From NCBI RefSeq assembly GCF_000384295.1, contig NZ_KB913037.1, positions 5,576,822 through 5,640,821 on the forward strand: a stretch of 64,000 nt of DNA, in the 5' to 3' direction. The stretch's first letter is position 1. Each line of letters starts with the position of its first letter. The stretch is from Amycolatopsis balhimycina FH 1894. GTDB taxonomy: Bacteria > Actinomycetota > Actinomycetes > Mycobacteriales > Pseudonocardiaceae. Below, in pieces: positions 18,856-27,230 of this stretch. Under the pieces are notes generated by a model, which did not search any database, had not been told where the DNA came from, and saw only the letters and a list, made by a program, of their open reading frames with translations. Made by a program: the position numbers and the translations under genes.

Positions 18856-18963
18856 TCATATGCACCCAGTTGCACCACAAGGAGGCGCGCATCACTTCAC
18901 CCCCGCGGGTGGGATGCCGTGTCCTTCACAAAACGGGTCGACGAATCGGCGGAAAAGACGAGG

Positions 18964-19902
18964 ATGGAGCGGGTGCACCCGGTACTCGAACTGATCTCCG
19001 AACGGATGGCGGCGGGCAGCGTCCCGGGACAACGCACCGACGGCAGGCGCCTCGCGCTCGCCATCGAGGGCGGCAGCAGCCGCGGCACCTACTCCAGTGG
19101 CATGGTCCTCGCCCTCGACGAACTCGGCGTCACGCCCGCCTTCGACGCCGTCTACGGCTCGTCGGCCGGCGCGCTGAACGGCGCCTGGCTGCTCTGCGGC
19201 CGCTCGTCGACCGGCGTCCGGACCTGGTGGAACCCCGTGGTCATGCGCCGGATCATCAACCCACTGCACACCCTGCGCGGCCGAGCCGTGATCGACCTCG
19301 AATACCTCGTCCACCAGGTCTATTCGGTGCTGGAACCGATGGACTTCCCGGCCATCCTCGCCAACCCGGTCACCTTCCACCCGGTCGCCACCGACGCCGA
19401 CACCGGCGAGTCCACCGACCTGCACCCCTTCCTGACCGACGTCGACGCGATCAAGATCGCCCTCGCCGCGTCGTCCTGCATGCCGGTGCTGGCCGGCCCA
19501 CCGATCCCGATGGCGGGCCGCCGGTTCGTCGACGCCGGCGTGGCCGAACCGATCCCGTACCGCACCGCGCTCGCCCAGGACGCGACCGACGTCCTGGTGC
19601 TGCGCACCCGCCGCGCCGACGAACCACCCCTGCCGCCGCCCCGGATGCACGACGTCCTCGTACCGCGGTTCCTGCGCCGTCAAGCCCCCGGCGCGATCCC
19701 CGCCTGGCGCGACACCTACCGGCGGGACGTCGAAGACGAGGAGTTCCTGACCACCGACCCCCGCGTCCTGACCATCCGCCCGCCCGCCGGGGCACCGGAC
19801 GTCGTGGTGCTCGAGCGCGATCCCGAGGTCCTGCGCAAAGCCGTCGAACTCGGCAAGAACGCGGTCCTCGGCCTCCTGGAAGGACTACGCGAAGCGTCCT
19901 AG
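18964..19902 (+). CDS. patatin-like phospholipase family protein
   Basis: A 312-residue patatin-fold protein. The oxyanion hole GGSSRG lies at about residue 37 (LAIEGGSSRGTYSSG). The catalytic Ser is in the lipase elbow GSSAG at about residue 64 (AVYGSSAGALNGAW). The catalytic Asp is in RFVDAGVAEPIP (DAG in place of DGG) at about residue 186. The expected reaction is cleavage of acyl ester bonds in phospholipids or neutral lipids. There is no signal peptide. The ATG at 18964 follows AAGACGAGG and is divergent from the PadR gene. The 3' end overlaps the convergent membrane protein gene by 18 bp. Confidence 0.85.
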   Translation: MERVHPVLELISERMAAGSVPGQRTDGRRLALAIEGGSSRGTYSSGMVLALDELGVTPAFDAVYGSSAGALNGAWLLCGRSSTGVRTWWNPVVMRRIINPLHTLRGRAVIDLEYLVHQVYSVLEPMDFPAILANPVTFHPVATDADTGESTDLHPFLTDVDAIKIALAASSCMPVLAGPPIPMAGRRFVDAGVAEPIPYRTALAQDATDVLVLRTRRADEPPLPPPRMHDVLVPRFLRRQAPGAIPAWRDTYRRDVEDEEFLTTDPRVLTIRPPAGAPDVVVLERDPEVLRKAVELGKNAVLGLLEGLREAS

Positions 19903-20352
19903 CCGCGTGGCCCGCGACTGCACGAACAGCCGTTGCACACCGAGGGAAACCGCCAGGTACAACAGGATCGACCCCGCGCCGAGGCCGGGCGCGGCACCGT
20001 CGAACAGCGCGTCCAGTCCGATGTGGACACCGAAACCGGCCAGCCACAACGCGGCGGTGAGCCAGTTGCCCTGGCGCCACAGCTGCCCGTCTTCCCGCCA
20101 GATCCGGACGCTCCACGCCCGGACCGCGCCGAAGCCCGCGCCGAGCAGGAGCGTGGCCGCGAGAAGCGCGATCACCGAGGCCGACGTGGGAACGACCTTG
20201 AGGTACGTGCTCAGCTGGAGGATGCCGAGCACCAGCAGAACCACCAGGACGACCGGCCGGCGCTCCTCCCGCACCGAGCGCTTCCGCGTCTGCCGCCACA
20301 GCAGCAGGGCCAGGACGGCGAGCCCGGCGACGACGTTGACCGAACTGTTCAC
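19885..20352 (-). CDS. four-segment membrane protein, function unknown
   Basis: A 155-residue integral membrane protein with hydrophobic segments near residues 5-20 (VNVVAGLAVLALLLW), 34-50, 56-78 (ASVIALLAATLLLGAGFGAV) and 105-125, and a last one near 130-145. A basic loop (RQTRKRSVREERRP) follows the first segment. The layout resembles DUF1453/CcdC-like proteins of actinobacteria, but I cannot confirm the family. The GTG at 20352 is chosen because GGGAGGG precedes it at good spacing. It overlaps the patatin gene convergently. Confidence 0.6.
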   Translation of the reverse strand: MNSSVNVVAGLAVLALLLWRQTRKRSVREERRPVVLVVLLVLGILQLSTYLKVVPTSASVIALLAATLLLGAGFGAVRAWSVRIWREDGQLWRQGNWLTAALWLAGFGVHIGLDALFDGAAPGLGAGSILLYLAVSLGVQRLFVQSRATRLGRFA

Positions 20353-20441
20353 GAACGTTCCCTCCCGTGGTGATCTCCCGATCACTACGGTGCCCGCTCG
20401 ACGGCGTCACGACGTCAACCCGCGGGTGGAAGCCGGGTGGA

Positions 20442-21284
20442 TCAAGGCTTGCGCGCGACGCCGCCGATCACCCGCGACTGGGACGGCGCGCCGGCGAACA
20501 CGGTGTGATCATCCGGATGCCAAGCCGGCGCGTAGACCAGGCCGGGCTCCAGCATCGGCCAGCCGCCGAAGAACCGCTCGAACTCCGCCATCGAACGCAT
20601 GAAGGCCGGATTCGTCGTCGTCTCGTAGTACTCGAGGAGATCGAGCAGCGCCTGCCGCTCGTCTTCGTCGACCGGGTTCTCGTTGGTCATCTGCGAAAGC
20701 ACCAGCAGCGAGCCGGGGGCCAGCCGGGCACGGTAGTACCGGAGCAGGTGATCCGGGTTCTGCTCGTCCTTGACGAAGTGCATGACCGCGTTGATCACCA
20801 GCGCGATCGGCTCGCGCACGTCGATGACGGCCGACTCGGTCACCCGGTCCCAGAGGTCCTCCGGCCGCAGGAAGTCCGCGGCGATGGCGTGGTGCCGCTC
20901 GGGATCGGCGGTGTCGGCGAGCAACAGCGTCGAATGCGCGAGCGCGATGGGCTCGTTGTCGATGTAGAGCACCCGAGTGTCGAGCTCCGAGCTGGTGTCA
21001 TCTGCGACCTCGTGCACGTTGCCCGCGGTCGGCAGGCCGGAGCCGATGTCGACGAACTGCCGCACCCCCGCGCGCACGCACTGGCGGATCGCGCGGCCGA
21101 GGAACTGCCGGCTCGTCAGGCAGTATTGGCCGATGAGCGGCAGCCGCTCGCGGACCTTCTCGGCGAAGTCGCGGTCGATCGCGTAATGCGTGGTGCCGCC
21201 GATGAAGTAGTCGTAGACCCGGGCGGCCGAGGGCCGGTCCAGGCTGTTTTCGACGGCCTTGAGCGCGTCGTCGTGGTTGATCAT
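20442..21284 (-). CDS. SAM-dependent methyltransferase (DUF574/Methyltransf_19)
   Basis: A 280-residue protein with the layout of the actinobacterial S-adenosylmethionine methyltransferase family PF04672. The early motif RPSAARVYDYFIGGTTHYAIDRDFAE is a hallmark of the family. Motif I of the Rossmann-like fold is VRQFVDIGSGLPTAGNVHEVA, and RVLYIDNEP supplies the acidic residue expected to bind SAM. Members are abundant in Streptomyces and Amycolatopsis and lack a settled substrate. The ATG at 21284 lies seven bases after GGAAGGG; an ATG two codons upstream is too close to it. The gene stands 36 bp downstream of the MarR-type regulator on the same strand. Confidence 0.85.
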   Translation of the reverse strand: MINHDDALKAVENSLDRPSAARVYDYFIGGTTHYAIDRDFAEKVRERLPLIGQYCLTSRQFLGRAIRQCVRAGVRQFVDIGSGLPTAGNVHEVADDTSSELDTRVLYIDNEPIALAHSTLLLADTADPERHHAIAADFLRPEDLWDRVTESAVIDVREPIALVINAVMHFVKDEQNPDHLLRYYRARLAPGSLLVLSQMTNENPVDEDERQALLDLLEYYETTTNPAFMRSMAEFERFFGGWPMLEPGLVYAPAWHPDDHTVFAGAPSQSRVIGGVARKP

Positions 21285-21320
21285 GACCATCCCTTCCCGG
21301 CCATGCTGCCACGGCGGCGA

Positions 21321-21779
21321 TCATGCCGGCGACAAGGCGTCCCGATAGGCGTTGACGGACCCCGTCAACCGGTCCAGTTCGCCGCGCATCCGGGCGAGCC
21401 CGGCTGCGTCCAAGCCCATCGCTTCGCCGATCACCCCCGGGACGCCGACAGCCTTCTCGCGCAACGCCTTCCCGGCGTCGCTGAGGCTGACCCGGACCGC
21501 GCGTTCGTCGTCGGCCTGCCGGGTGCGCTTGACCACGCCCGTGCTCTCCAGCCGTTTGAGCAAAGGCGACAGCGTGCCCGAGTCCAGGTTCAGCTCGGCG
21601 CCGAGTTCCTTGACCAGGCGGTCGTCCTGCTCCCAGAGCGCCAGCATCACCAGGTACTGCGGGTAGGTCAGGTCGAGGTCCGCCAGGACGGCCCGGTACA
21701 ACGACGTCACCGCCCGCGACGCCGAGTACAGGCCGAAGCAGAGCTGGTCGTCGAGCCGCAGTGAGCCGGTGTCGGTCAT
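21321..21779 (-). CDS. MarR family regulator, OhrR-like
   Basis: A 152-residue MarR protein close to the OhrR organic-peroxide sensors. Near residue 14 is LCFGLYSASRAV, with the single Cys at the position of the peroxide-sensing Cys of OhrR. The winged helix (DLTYPQYLVMLALWEQDDRLVKELGAELNLDSGTLSPLLKRLESTGVVKR) and the wing motif DERAVRVSLSDAG follow. In place of an ohr peroxiredoxin gene, the divergent neighbour encodes an alpha/beta hydrolase. A near-perfect 28-bp palindrome between the two genes is the probable operator. Confidence 0.85.
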   Translation of the reverse strand: MTDTGSLRLDDQLCFGLYSASRAVTSLYRAVLADLDLTYPQYLVMLALWEQDDRLVKELGAELNLDSGTLSPLLKRLESTGVVKRTRQADDERAVRVSLSDAGKALREKAVGVPGVIGEAMGLDAAGLARMRGELDRLTGSVNAYRDALSPA

Positions 21780-21860
21780 GGCGTCCTCCTGTCTCGTAAC
21801 TCTCCATGATTCCGGACGCCCGCGTGGACGGCAACTTAAGTGCCCTTGATCTCATTGAAG

Positions 21861-21888
21861 GCAACTAAGTTGTGCACAACTCAGTTGC
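21861..21888. promoter_or_regulatory. 28-bp near-perfect palindrome, probable MarR/OhrR operator
   Basis: The centre AGTTGTGCACAACT (21868-21881) is a perfect 14-bp palindrome. Outside it, GCAACT on the left and AGTTGC on the right continue the symmetry after one mismatched base on each side. A further GCAACTTAAG half-site lies upstream near 21832. It stands between the divergent OhrR-like regulator and the hydrolase gene and fits a MarR-dimer binding site. Confidence 0.65.
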
Positions 21889-21933
21889 GCGCTAACTTCA
21901 TGGCATCAGCTTGCTCCACCCGAGGAGGACGAC

Positions 21934-22896
21934 ATGACCGCCAACCCGCACAACCTGGCCCTCGAGCCGGCCGCGCAGGCGTTCGCCGAGGCCACCGACC
22001 AGCCGCCGTACCTGTTCCAGCTCCCGCCGGAGGAGGGCCGGAAGGCCGTCGACGGCGTCCAGGACGGTGACGTCGCCATGGCCGCCGCCGAGATCGAGGT
22101 GGTGAACGTCCCCGGCGGCCCGGACGGCGACGTCGAAACTCGGATAGTCCGCCCCGCGGGTGTTTCCGGTCCGCTGCCGGTGATCGTCTACATCCACGGC
22201 GCCGGCTGGGTGTTCGGCGACTTCCACACCCACGAGCGGCTGGTCCGCGAACTGGCGGCCGGCGTCGGCGCGGCCGTCGTCTTCCCCGAGTACAGCCGCT
22301 CGCCCGAGGCGCGCTACCCGATCGCCATCGAAGAGAACTACGCCGTCGCGAAGTGGGTTGCCGAGCACGGCGCCGAAAAGGGCCTCGACACCTCGCGCAT
22401 CGCGATCGCCGGCGACTCCGTCGGCGGGAACATGACCGCGGCGCTGACCATTCTCGCGAAGCAGCGCGGCGACGTCACCTTCCGGCAGCAGGTGCTCTTC
22501 TACCCGGTCACCGACGCGAACTTCGACACCGAGTCGTACCTGAAGTTCGCCGAGGGCTACTTCCTCGGCCGCGAGGGCATGAAGTGGTTCTGGGACCAGT
22601 ACACGACGGATCCCGCCCAGCGCGCGGAAATCACGGCGTCGCCGCTGCGCGCGTCGCTCGATGAGCTGGCCGGGCTGCCGCCGGCCCTGGTGATCACCGG
22701 CGAAGCCGACGTGCTCCGCGACGAAGGCGAGGCGTACGCGGCGAAACTGCGTCAGGCCGGCGTGCCCGTCACCGCCGTCCGGTACCAGGGCGTCATCCAC
22801 GACTTCGTGATGGTCAACGCCCTCCGCGAAACCCACGCCGCCGAGGCCGCGATCACCCAGGCCGTCACGGTGCTGTCGCGCGCCCTGGCCGGATAA
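21934..22896 (+). CDS. alpha/beta hydrolase, hormone-sensitive lipase family esterase
   Basis: A 320-residue esterase of the HSL (family IV) group. The oxyanion motif is VYIHGAGWVFGD (HGxGW form of HGGG). The nucleophile elbow is IAGDSVGGN at about residue 163 (GDSxGG). The acid is expected in ITGEADVLRDEG, and the catalytic His lies in GVIHDFVMVNAL. There is no signal peptide, so the enzyme is probably intracellular and acts on small ester substrates. The ATG at 21934 follows GAGGAGGAC. Its promoter contains the palindrome likely bound by the divergent OhrR-like protein, so it may be induced by oxidants or organic peroxides. Confidence 0.88.
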   Translation: MTANPHNLALEPAAQAFAEATDQPPYLFQLPPEEGRKAVDGVQDGDVAMAAAEIEVVNVPGGPDGDVETRIVRPAGVSGPLPVIVYIHGAGWVFGDFHTHERLVRELAAGVGAAVVFPEYSRSPEARYPIAIEENYAVAKWVAEHGAEKGLDTSRIAIAGDSVGGNMTAALTILAKQRGDVTFRQQVLFYPVTDANFDTESYLKFAEGYFLGREGMKWFWDQYTTDPAQRAEITASPLRASLDELAGLPPALVITGEADVLRDEGEAYAAKLRQAGVPVTAVRYQGVIHDFVMVNALRETHAAEAAITQAVTVLSRALAG

Positions 22897-22919
22897 CTGA
22901 GAGAACGCTGAGTCCTGGA

Positions 22920-22961
22920 CACGTTGCGGCCCTATGACAGAACTCACAGAGCCGCAACGTG
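22920..22961. other. 11-bp inverted repeat upstream of the membrane esterase
   Basis: The bases at 22920-22930 (CACGTTGCGGC) and 22951-22961 are perfect reverse complements around a 20-base spacer, lying 23-64 bases after the hydrolase stop and about 80 bases before the next ATG. It could be a terminator for the first gene or an operator for the second. There is no T tract. Confidence 0.4.
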
Positions 22962-23040
22962 GCAGGCTACTCGAACGTGATATATACGCGAGTCCCGTGA
23001 TCCGGGCGCGCATTTCTGCCCGCCTGGAAGGACCGTTGCC

Positions 23041-24249
23041 ATGCACCTGAGCAGCATCCGGCTCGATTCGCCGGTCAACATGATCGTCATGGTCGTGCTG
23101 ACGCTGCTCGCGATCATCGCGGTCCCGTGGTTCTGGGACCGGTGGAAGCGCAAACGCCTGTGGCGCAGCGCCACGATCCTGCTCGGCGTCGTGCTCCTCG
23201 TGCTCACCACCGGCATGGCGGGCAACATGATCGGCGGCTTCTTCCCGACGGTCGGGTCGCTGCTGGGCACCGGCGTCTACACCGCGCAGGGCACCGACGC
23301 CGAAGCCGCCCAGAACGGCGAGGACCTCGAAAAGCTGCGGGACACCGGCGTCGTGCACGCTCGCGACGGCAAGGGAACCGTCGTCCACATGAAGGTGACC
23401 GGGCGGCGCACCAAGGTCACCCGCGACGTCACCGTCTACCTGCCGCCGCAGTACTTCGACGCCACGTTCAAGGACCTGCGGCTGCCGGCCATCGAGTGGA
23501 TCCCGAACTACCCGTCCGGCCCCGAGGTCTTCACCAACGGCTACCACATGCCGGAGCAGCTCGACGCGGCGATCGCCAAGCACGTGCTGCCGCCGACCGT
23601 CGTGATCGTGCCGGACCCGACCGGCGTGCCCAAGGTCGGCCACGACACCGAGTGCGTCGACGAGGTCAACGGCACCGCGAACGACACCTTCCTGACGGCG
23701 GATCTGCGCGACTGGGCGTTGCAGAAGCTGGGCGTCGCGCCGAACCGGCGGGCCTGGACGATCGCCGGCTGGTCGTCCGGCGGGTACTGCGCGATGAACC
23801 TCGTGACCCGGCACCCGCAGTGGTACGGGCAGGCGGTCAGCATCAGCGGGTACGACAAGGCCCAGGTCGACGCCGAAACCGAAGACCTCTTCCACGGCCG
23901 CCAGGACATCAACGACGCCAACAACGTCCGGCTCAACGTGCGGCTGCACCCGTCGCCGGTGGAGATCCTCGCCATTTCCGGCGAGAAGGAGAACTACGAG
24001 AGCTACGCGATCGACCAGATCCGCCTCGCGGCGCGGCCGCCGATCCAGTTTTCGTCGTGGCGCGTCCGGGACGCCGGGCACAACATGAACACCTTCAAGT
24101 CCCAGATCCCGGACGTCCTCGCGTGGATCGGCGCGCACACGGCGGGTCCGGCCCCCACCGGGCGGCAACTGGACACCACCGGCGGCGTGCTGCCGTGGCC
24201 GCTGCCCCGCTCCGGCGCGCACGGGGCGCTCGCCGACACCGACCAGTAG
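23041..24249 (+). CDS. membrane-anchored esterase of the antigen 85/esterase D-like fold
   Basis: A 402-residue protein. Hydrophobic segments at about residues 12-30 (VNMIVMVVLTLLAIIAVPWFW) and 40-58 (ATILLGVVLLVLTTGMAGNM) come before an extracellular alpha/beta-hydrolase domain. That domain has VTVYLPPQYFD, WIPNYPSGPEVF and the nucleophile elbow IAGWSSGGYCAMN (GxSxGG), with DAGHNMNTF supplying a catalytic His. The domain belongs to the putative esterase family that includes mycolyltransferases and FrmB. Whether it acts as an acyltransferase on envelope lipids or as a hydrolase cannot be told. The ATG at 23041 follows GGAAGGACCGTTGCC. Confidence 0.8.
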   Translation: MHLSSIRLDSPVNMIVMVVLTLLAIIAVPWFWDRWKRKRLWRSATILLGVVLLVLTTGMAGNMIGGFFPTVGSLLGTGVYTAQGTDAEAAQNGEDLEKLRDTGVVHARDGKGTVVHMKVTGRRTKVTRDVTVYLPPQYFDATFKDLRLPAIEWIPNYPSGPEVFTNGYHMPEQLDAAIAKHVLPPTVVIVPDPTGVPKVGHDTECVDEVNGTANDTFLTADLRDWALQKLGVAPNRRAWTIAGWSSGGYCAMNLVTRHPQWYGQAVSISGYDKAQVDAETEDLFHGRQDINDANNVRLNVRLHPSPVEILAISGEKENYESYAIDQIRLAARPPIQFSSWRVRDAGHNMNTFKSQIPDVLAWIGAHTAGPAPTGRQLDTTGGVLPWPLPRSGAHGALADTDQ

Positions 24250-24253
24250 CCCG

Positions 24254-25135
24254 TCAGCCGAGCAGCGCCGCGACGACATCGGTCACCCGCTTCGAACCGG
24301 TCGCGTAGCCGACCTCGCTGGGGAACTCGGTCAGCACCACCACGATGTAGCGGTCGCCTTCGCCGACCACCCCCGAGGTGTGCAGCGTCCGTTCCGGATT
24401 GCAGCACGACCAGCCCTGCTTGACCGCCCACGGACGGCCGCCCGCGGCGTCCGGGATCCCGAAGTACTGCCGGAACCCGTCGGCTCCCCGCTCGGTCGCG
24501 CCCCGCAGCGCCGTCAGGACCGCGCCGGGCGCGTGCCCCAGCACGTACTGGTAGATCCGCACGACGTCCTTCGCCGTGATCCGCGTGTCGCCCCACTTGC
24601 CGGGATCCTCGGGCGGCCGGGTCCCGGTGAGCTTCAGCTTCGTCACCCAGTGCGTGACGATCGACGGGCCGCCGTAGTCCGTCCAGAACCGGCTGGCGAG
24701 AGCGTCGTCGCTGCGGGACAGCATCTGCTGCACCTGCGCGACGGGACCGTGCTGTTCGAGCGCCGAGAGCGCGATCAGCAGCTTCACCAGTGACGCCGAG
24801 GTGTACCCGCGATCCGCGTGCACGGAGACGGTCGCCGCGCCGCGCTGCCGGTCGAACACCACGGCGCCGAGCTGGCCGCCGGCCACCAGCCGGTCCAGGT
24901 CCTCGGCGTCCACCGCGGCCTTGACCGGGGGCCCGGGCGCCGGGGGCGGCGTCGCACTCGGCGTCGCACTCGGCGTTTCGCTCGGCGTCGCCGGGGGTTC
25001 CGGCGTGGTCGTCACGGCTTCGGCGACCGCGACCGGCCGGGGTGTCGCGGAGGTGCCGTGGCTCGCCGTCACCACCACCGCGCCGATGGCGCCCAGGCAC
25101 AGGCCCACCAGGAAGATGCCGCTCAACTCGCGCAT
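24254..25135 (-). CDS. serine hydrolase, class A beta-lactamase-like
   Basis: A 293-residue exported protein. An N-terminal hydrophobic segment (GIFLVGLCLGAIGAVVVTAS) is followed by a Thr/Pro/Ser linker with a short tandem repeat (ETPSATPSATP). The penicillin-binding fold starts near residue 75 (VAGGQLGAVVFDRQRG). The nucleophile is probably in YTSASLVKLLIALS (SxxK type, Ser-Leu-Val-Lys), an SDD-like motif occurs in SRSDDALAS, and WAVKQGWSCC stands at the KTG position as KQG. These are features of beta-lactamase-related serine hydrolases. Activity on beta-lactams is not assured. The stop lies five bases beyond that of the convergent esterase gene. Confidence 0.75.
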   Translation of the reverse strand: MRELSGIFLVGLCLGAIGAVVVTASHGTSATPRPVAVAEAVTTTPEPPATPSETPSATPSATPPPAPGPPVKAAVDAEDLDRLVAGGQLGAVVFDRQRGAATVSVHADRGYTSASLVKLLIALSALEQHGPVAQVQQMLSRSDDALASRFWTDYGGPSIVTHWVTKLKLTGTRPPEDPGKWGDTRITAKDVVRIYQYVLGHAPGAVLTALRGATERGADGFRQYFGIPDAAGGRPWAVKQGWSCCNPERTLHTSGVVGEGDRYIVVVLTEFPSEVGYATGSKRVTDVVAALLG

Positions 25136-25286
25136 GATCCGGATTGCCTGGAGACCGGTCTGCCGTTCCCCGAAACGGGTGAACGTGTGGGATAGGTCTC
25201 ACCAGCGGCCCGATCAGGGAACGCGCGGCGGCGGTGCGGGCAAGCAGCGTCGTTTCGCTCCCTGTGTCCGCGGGGTACCTGAGGGC

Positions 25287-25302
25287 GGTGACGATCGTCA
25301 CC
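25287..25302. promoter_or_regulatory. perfect 16-bp palindrome upstream of DUF4383 gene
   Basis: GGTGACGATCGTCACC is completely self-complementary and ends 23 bases before the ATG at 25326, just ahead of the GGAAGG ribosome binding site. The position suits repressor binding over the transcription start region. No cognate regulator is adjacent. Confidence 0.45.
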
Positions 25303-25325
25303 ACCCGCTGGGAAGGACTGGAGTC

Positions 25326-25970
25326 ATGGTTAACGCGAAAGGCGCACGCATCCGGGTCCGAGGCCTGCAGCCGGCGCAGGTGCTGGCCGGACTGGCCGGG
25401 ATCGCGTTCCTCGTCGTCGGCATCATCGGACTTTCAAGGACCGGCTTCGGCAACTTCGCCGGTCACCACGACGCCGGGTTCTGGAGGTTCTCCGGCAACC
25501 CGCTCATGAGCCTGGTCCGTGTCGTGACCGGCGTGGTCGGCCTGCTGATGGCCTTCGGCTCGGGCCGCGCCCGGGCGTTCGGCTGGCTGTTGTTCATCGG
25601 TTACGGCCTGCTGTTCGTGTGGGGCCTGATGATCGACGGCCTCATCTCGACCAACCCCTTCGCCAACGCCGGCAACCCGATGGACCTCGGGCGCGCCGAC
25701 ACCTGGCTGCACCTCGGCGTCGCCGCGCTCGGCCTGTTGATCGCGGTGCTGCCGGCCCGTCGCACCATCCTGCTGCCCGAGGACGAGACGGTCGACGAGC
25801 CGACGGTCGCCGAGCAGCGCACCGACGTCATCGACCGGGACCGCACCGACCGGGACCGCACCGACCGCGTCGACGACGAACCGCGCCGCCGCTCGTTCCT
25901 GCGTCGTGACCGCAAGGAGCGAGGCCCGGAGGTCGCTCACGAAGAGCGTCCGCCGGGCCTCGCCCACTAG
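25326..25970 (+). CDS. DUF4383 family membrane protein
   Basis: A 214-residue protein with four hydrophobic segments within residues 15-140 (AQVLAGLAGIAFLVVGIIGL; LVRVVTGVVGLLMAFGSG; AFGWLLFIGYGLLFVWGLMI; TWLHLGVAALGLLIAVLPA). The NxxHLxxGxxG-like segments of DUF4383 are present in part (GNPLMSLVRVVTGVVGL and ADTWLHLGVAALGL). The last 70 residues are a charged cytoplasmic tail with a small tandem repeat (DRDRTDRDRTDR) encoded by a repeated GACCGGGACCGCACC. The function is unknown. The ATG at 25326 follows GGAAGGACTGGAG. Confidence 0.8.
   Translation: MVNAKGARIRVRGLQPAQVLAGLAGIAFLVVGIIGLSRTGFGNFAGHHDAGFWRFSGNPLMSLVRVVTGVVGLLMAFGSGRARAFGWLLFIGYGLLFVWGLMIDGLISTNPFANAGNPMDLGRADTWLHLGVAALGLLIAVLPARRTILLPEDETVDEPTVAEQRTDVIDRDRTDRDRTDRVDDEPRRRSFLRRDRKERGPEVAHEERPPGLAH
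25919..25963. terminator. hairpin at the 3' end of the DUF4383 gene
   Basis: Eleven-base arms (GCGAGGCCCGG at 25919-25929 and its complement at 25953-25963) lie within the last codons of the membrane protein gene and just before the convergent lipoprotein stop. No T tract is seen. It probably ends transcription from one or both sides. Confidence 0.4.
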
Positions 25971-25978
25971 GAAGGATT

Positions 25979-26983
25979 TCAGTAGGTGGTGCCGGTACCA
26001 CCGGAGGAGTCGTTGCTGCTGCTCCCAGTTCCGCTGTTGGCCGCCGGGGCCTGGCTGGCGGTGGAGCTGGGAGTGGTGCCGACCTTGCAGCCGTTGGGCT
26101 CGATGACGAACCAGGTGCCGTTGACGCCCATGCCGTTCGCGTCGCCCGGCTTCAGGTCCTTCGAGAAGTTGTAGATCGGCCAGCCGCCGAGGGTGACCTG
26201 CTCGGTGCCGTCCTGGCGCTTGATGCTGCCGAGCAGCTTCGAGTCGATGCCCTGCAGTTCGACCTTGCCCTTCGACAGGACCGGCGGCCAGGTCTTGGCG
26301 CAGTCGCCGTTGCAGGCGGAGGCCTTCTTCTTGGTGTCCTTCGTGAACAGGTAGAGCGTCATGCCGTTCTGGTCGACGACCGCCGCGCCCAGGCCGTCGA
26401 TGTTGCTGGCGCTGAGCTTGACGGCGCCGGCTTCGGAGCCGGTCGCCGCGGCCTGCCCGGACTTGCCGCCCTTGGCGTTGGCCGCGTACCAGGCCCCGCC
26501 GACGCCCTGACCGGTCGCGTCACCGGCCTTGGTGTCCTTGGCGTAGCGGTAGAGCGCCCACCCGCCGACGGTGATCTGCTCGGTGCCGTCGGTGCGCGTC
26601 ACCTTCCCGACGAGGCTCTTGTCGACGCCTTGCACCTGCACGTCGCCGGTGGCCAGCATCGGCGGCCAGGCCTTGGCGCAGTCACCGTCGCAGTTGGACT
26701 TCGGCGGCTTGGCGGTGTCCTTGTCGAAGCGGTAGAGGGTCATGCCGTTCTGGTCGGTGAGCACCTGCCCGACGTCCGCGACGTCGGCGACGATCAGTTT
26801 GGATTCGTTCGACGCCGGTGCGGCGTTGCCCACCTGGCCGTTGCCGACCTGGCCGCCGCCGTTGCCCCCGGCCGCCGCAGGAGCGACAACCGGCTGAGCA
26901 GTCTCGACACCCGAGCAAGCGGTGAGCACTGCCAGCCCGGCTGCCGCAGCGGCGACGGAGACGGCGATGCGAGTGCGAAGCAT
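25979..26983 (-). CDS. secreted repeat lipoprotein (Lipoprotein_15/SCO0930-like)
   Basis: A 334-residue lipoprotein with signal MLRTRIAVSVAAAAAGLAVLTACSG (lipobox LTAC) and a Gly/Asn-rich spacer (GGNGGGQVGNGQVGN). Two copies of a roughly 110-residue unit follow. Each begins DQNGMTLY[RL]F, contains C[DN]GDCAK[AT]WPP, then DGTEQ[IV]T[VL]GGW and the ending GDA[TN]G.GV.G.W. Each unit therefore has a pair of Cys in CxGDC. The repeats match the family of unknown function PF03640 found in secreted actinobacterial lipoproteins. A role in electron transfer or cation binding has been suggested for similar proteins but cannot be shown from the sequence. Confidence 0.85.
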   Translation of the reverse strand: MLRTRIAVSVAAAAAGLAVLTACSGVETAQPVVAPAAAGGNGGGQVGNGQVGNAAPASNESKLIVADVADVGQVLTDQNGMTLYRFDKDTAKPPKSNCDGDCAKAWPPMLATGDVQVQGVDKSLVGKVTRTDGTEQITVGGWALYRYAKDTKAGDATGQGVGGAWYAANAKGGKSGQAAATGSEAGAVKLSASNIDGLGAAVVDQNGMTLYLFTKDTKKKASACNGDCAKTWPPVLSKGKVELQGIDSKLLGSIKRQDGTEQVTLGGWPIYNFSKDLKPGDANGMGVNGTWFVIEPNGCKVGTTPSSTASQAPAANSGTGSSSNDSSGGTGTTY

Positions 26984-27230
26984 GGAAGTATCTCCTTGTG
27001 TCCGTTGGGTTTCCCGCCGCTCGGTGCGGCTGCCTGATACCCACTACACGGACCCCCGGCGGAGGCGGTTCAAAGAATTTTCGCCGCGTTCGGCGGTCGG
27101 CCGGGCCGGGCCTGACCGAGGTCGCTGAGCAGCGCGGCTGACGACGGTGTTCTCCGCGGGCGCGGTTGCCGCCGGTTTCTCGTCGCCGCGATGGCTGAGG
27201 AGGTGCCCGGCCGCTGCTCCGCAGACGGGT

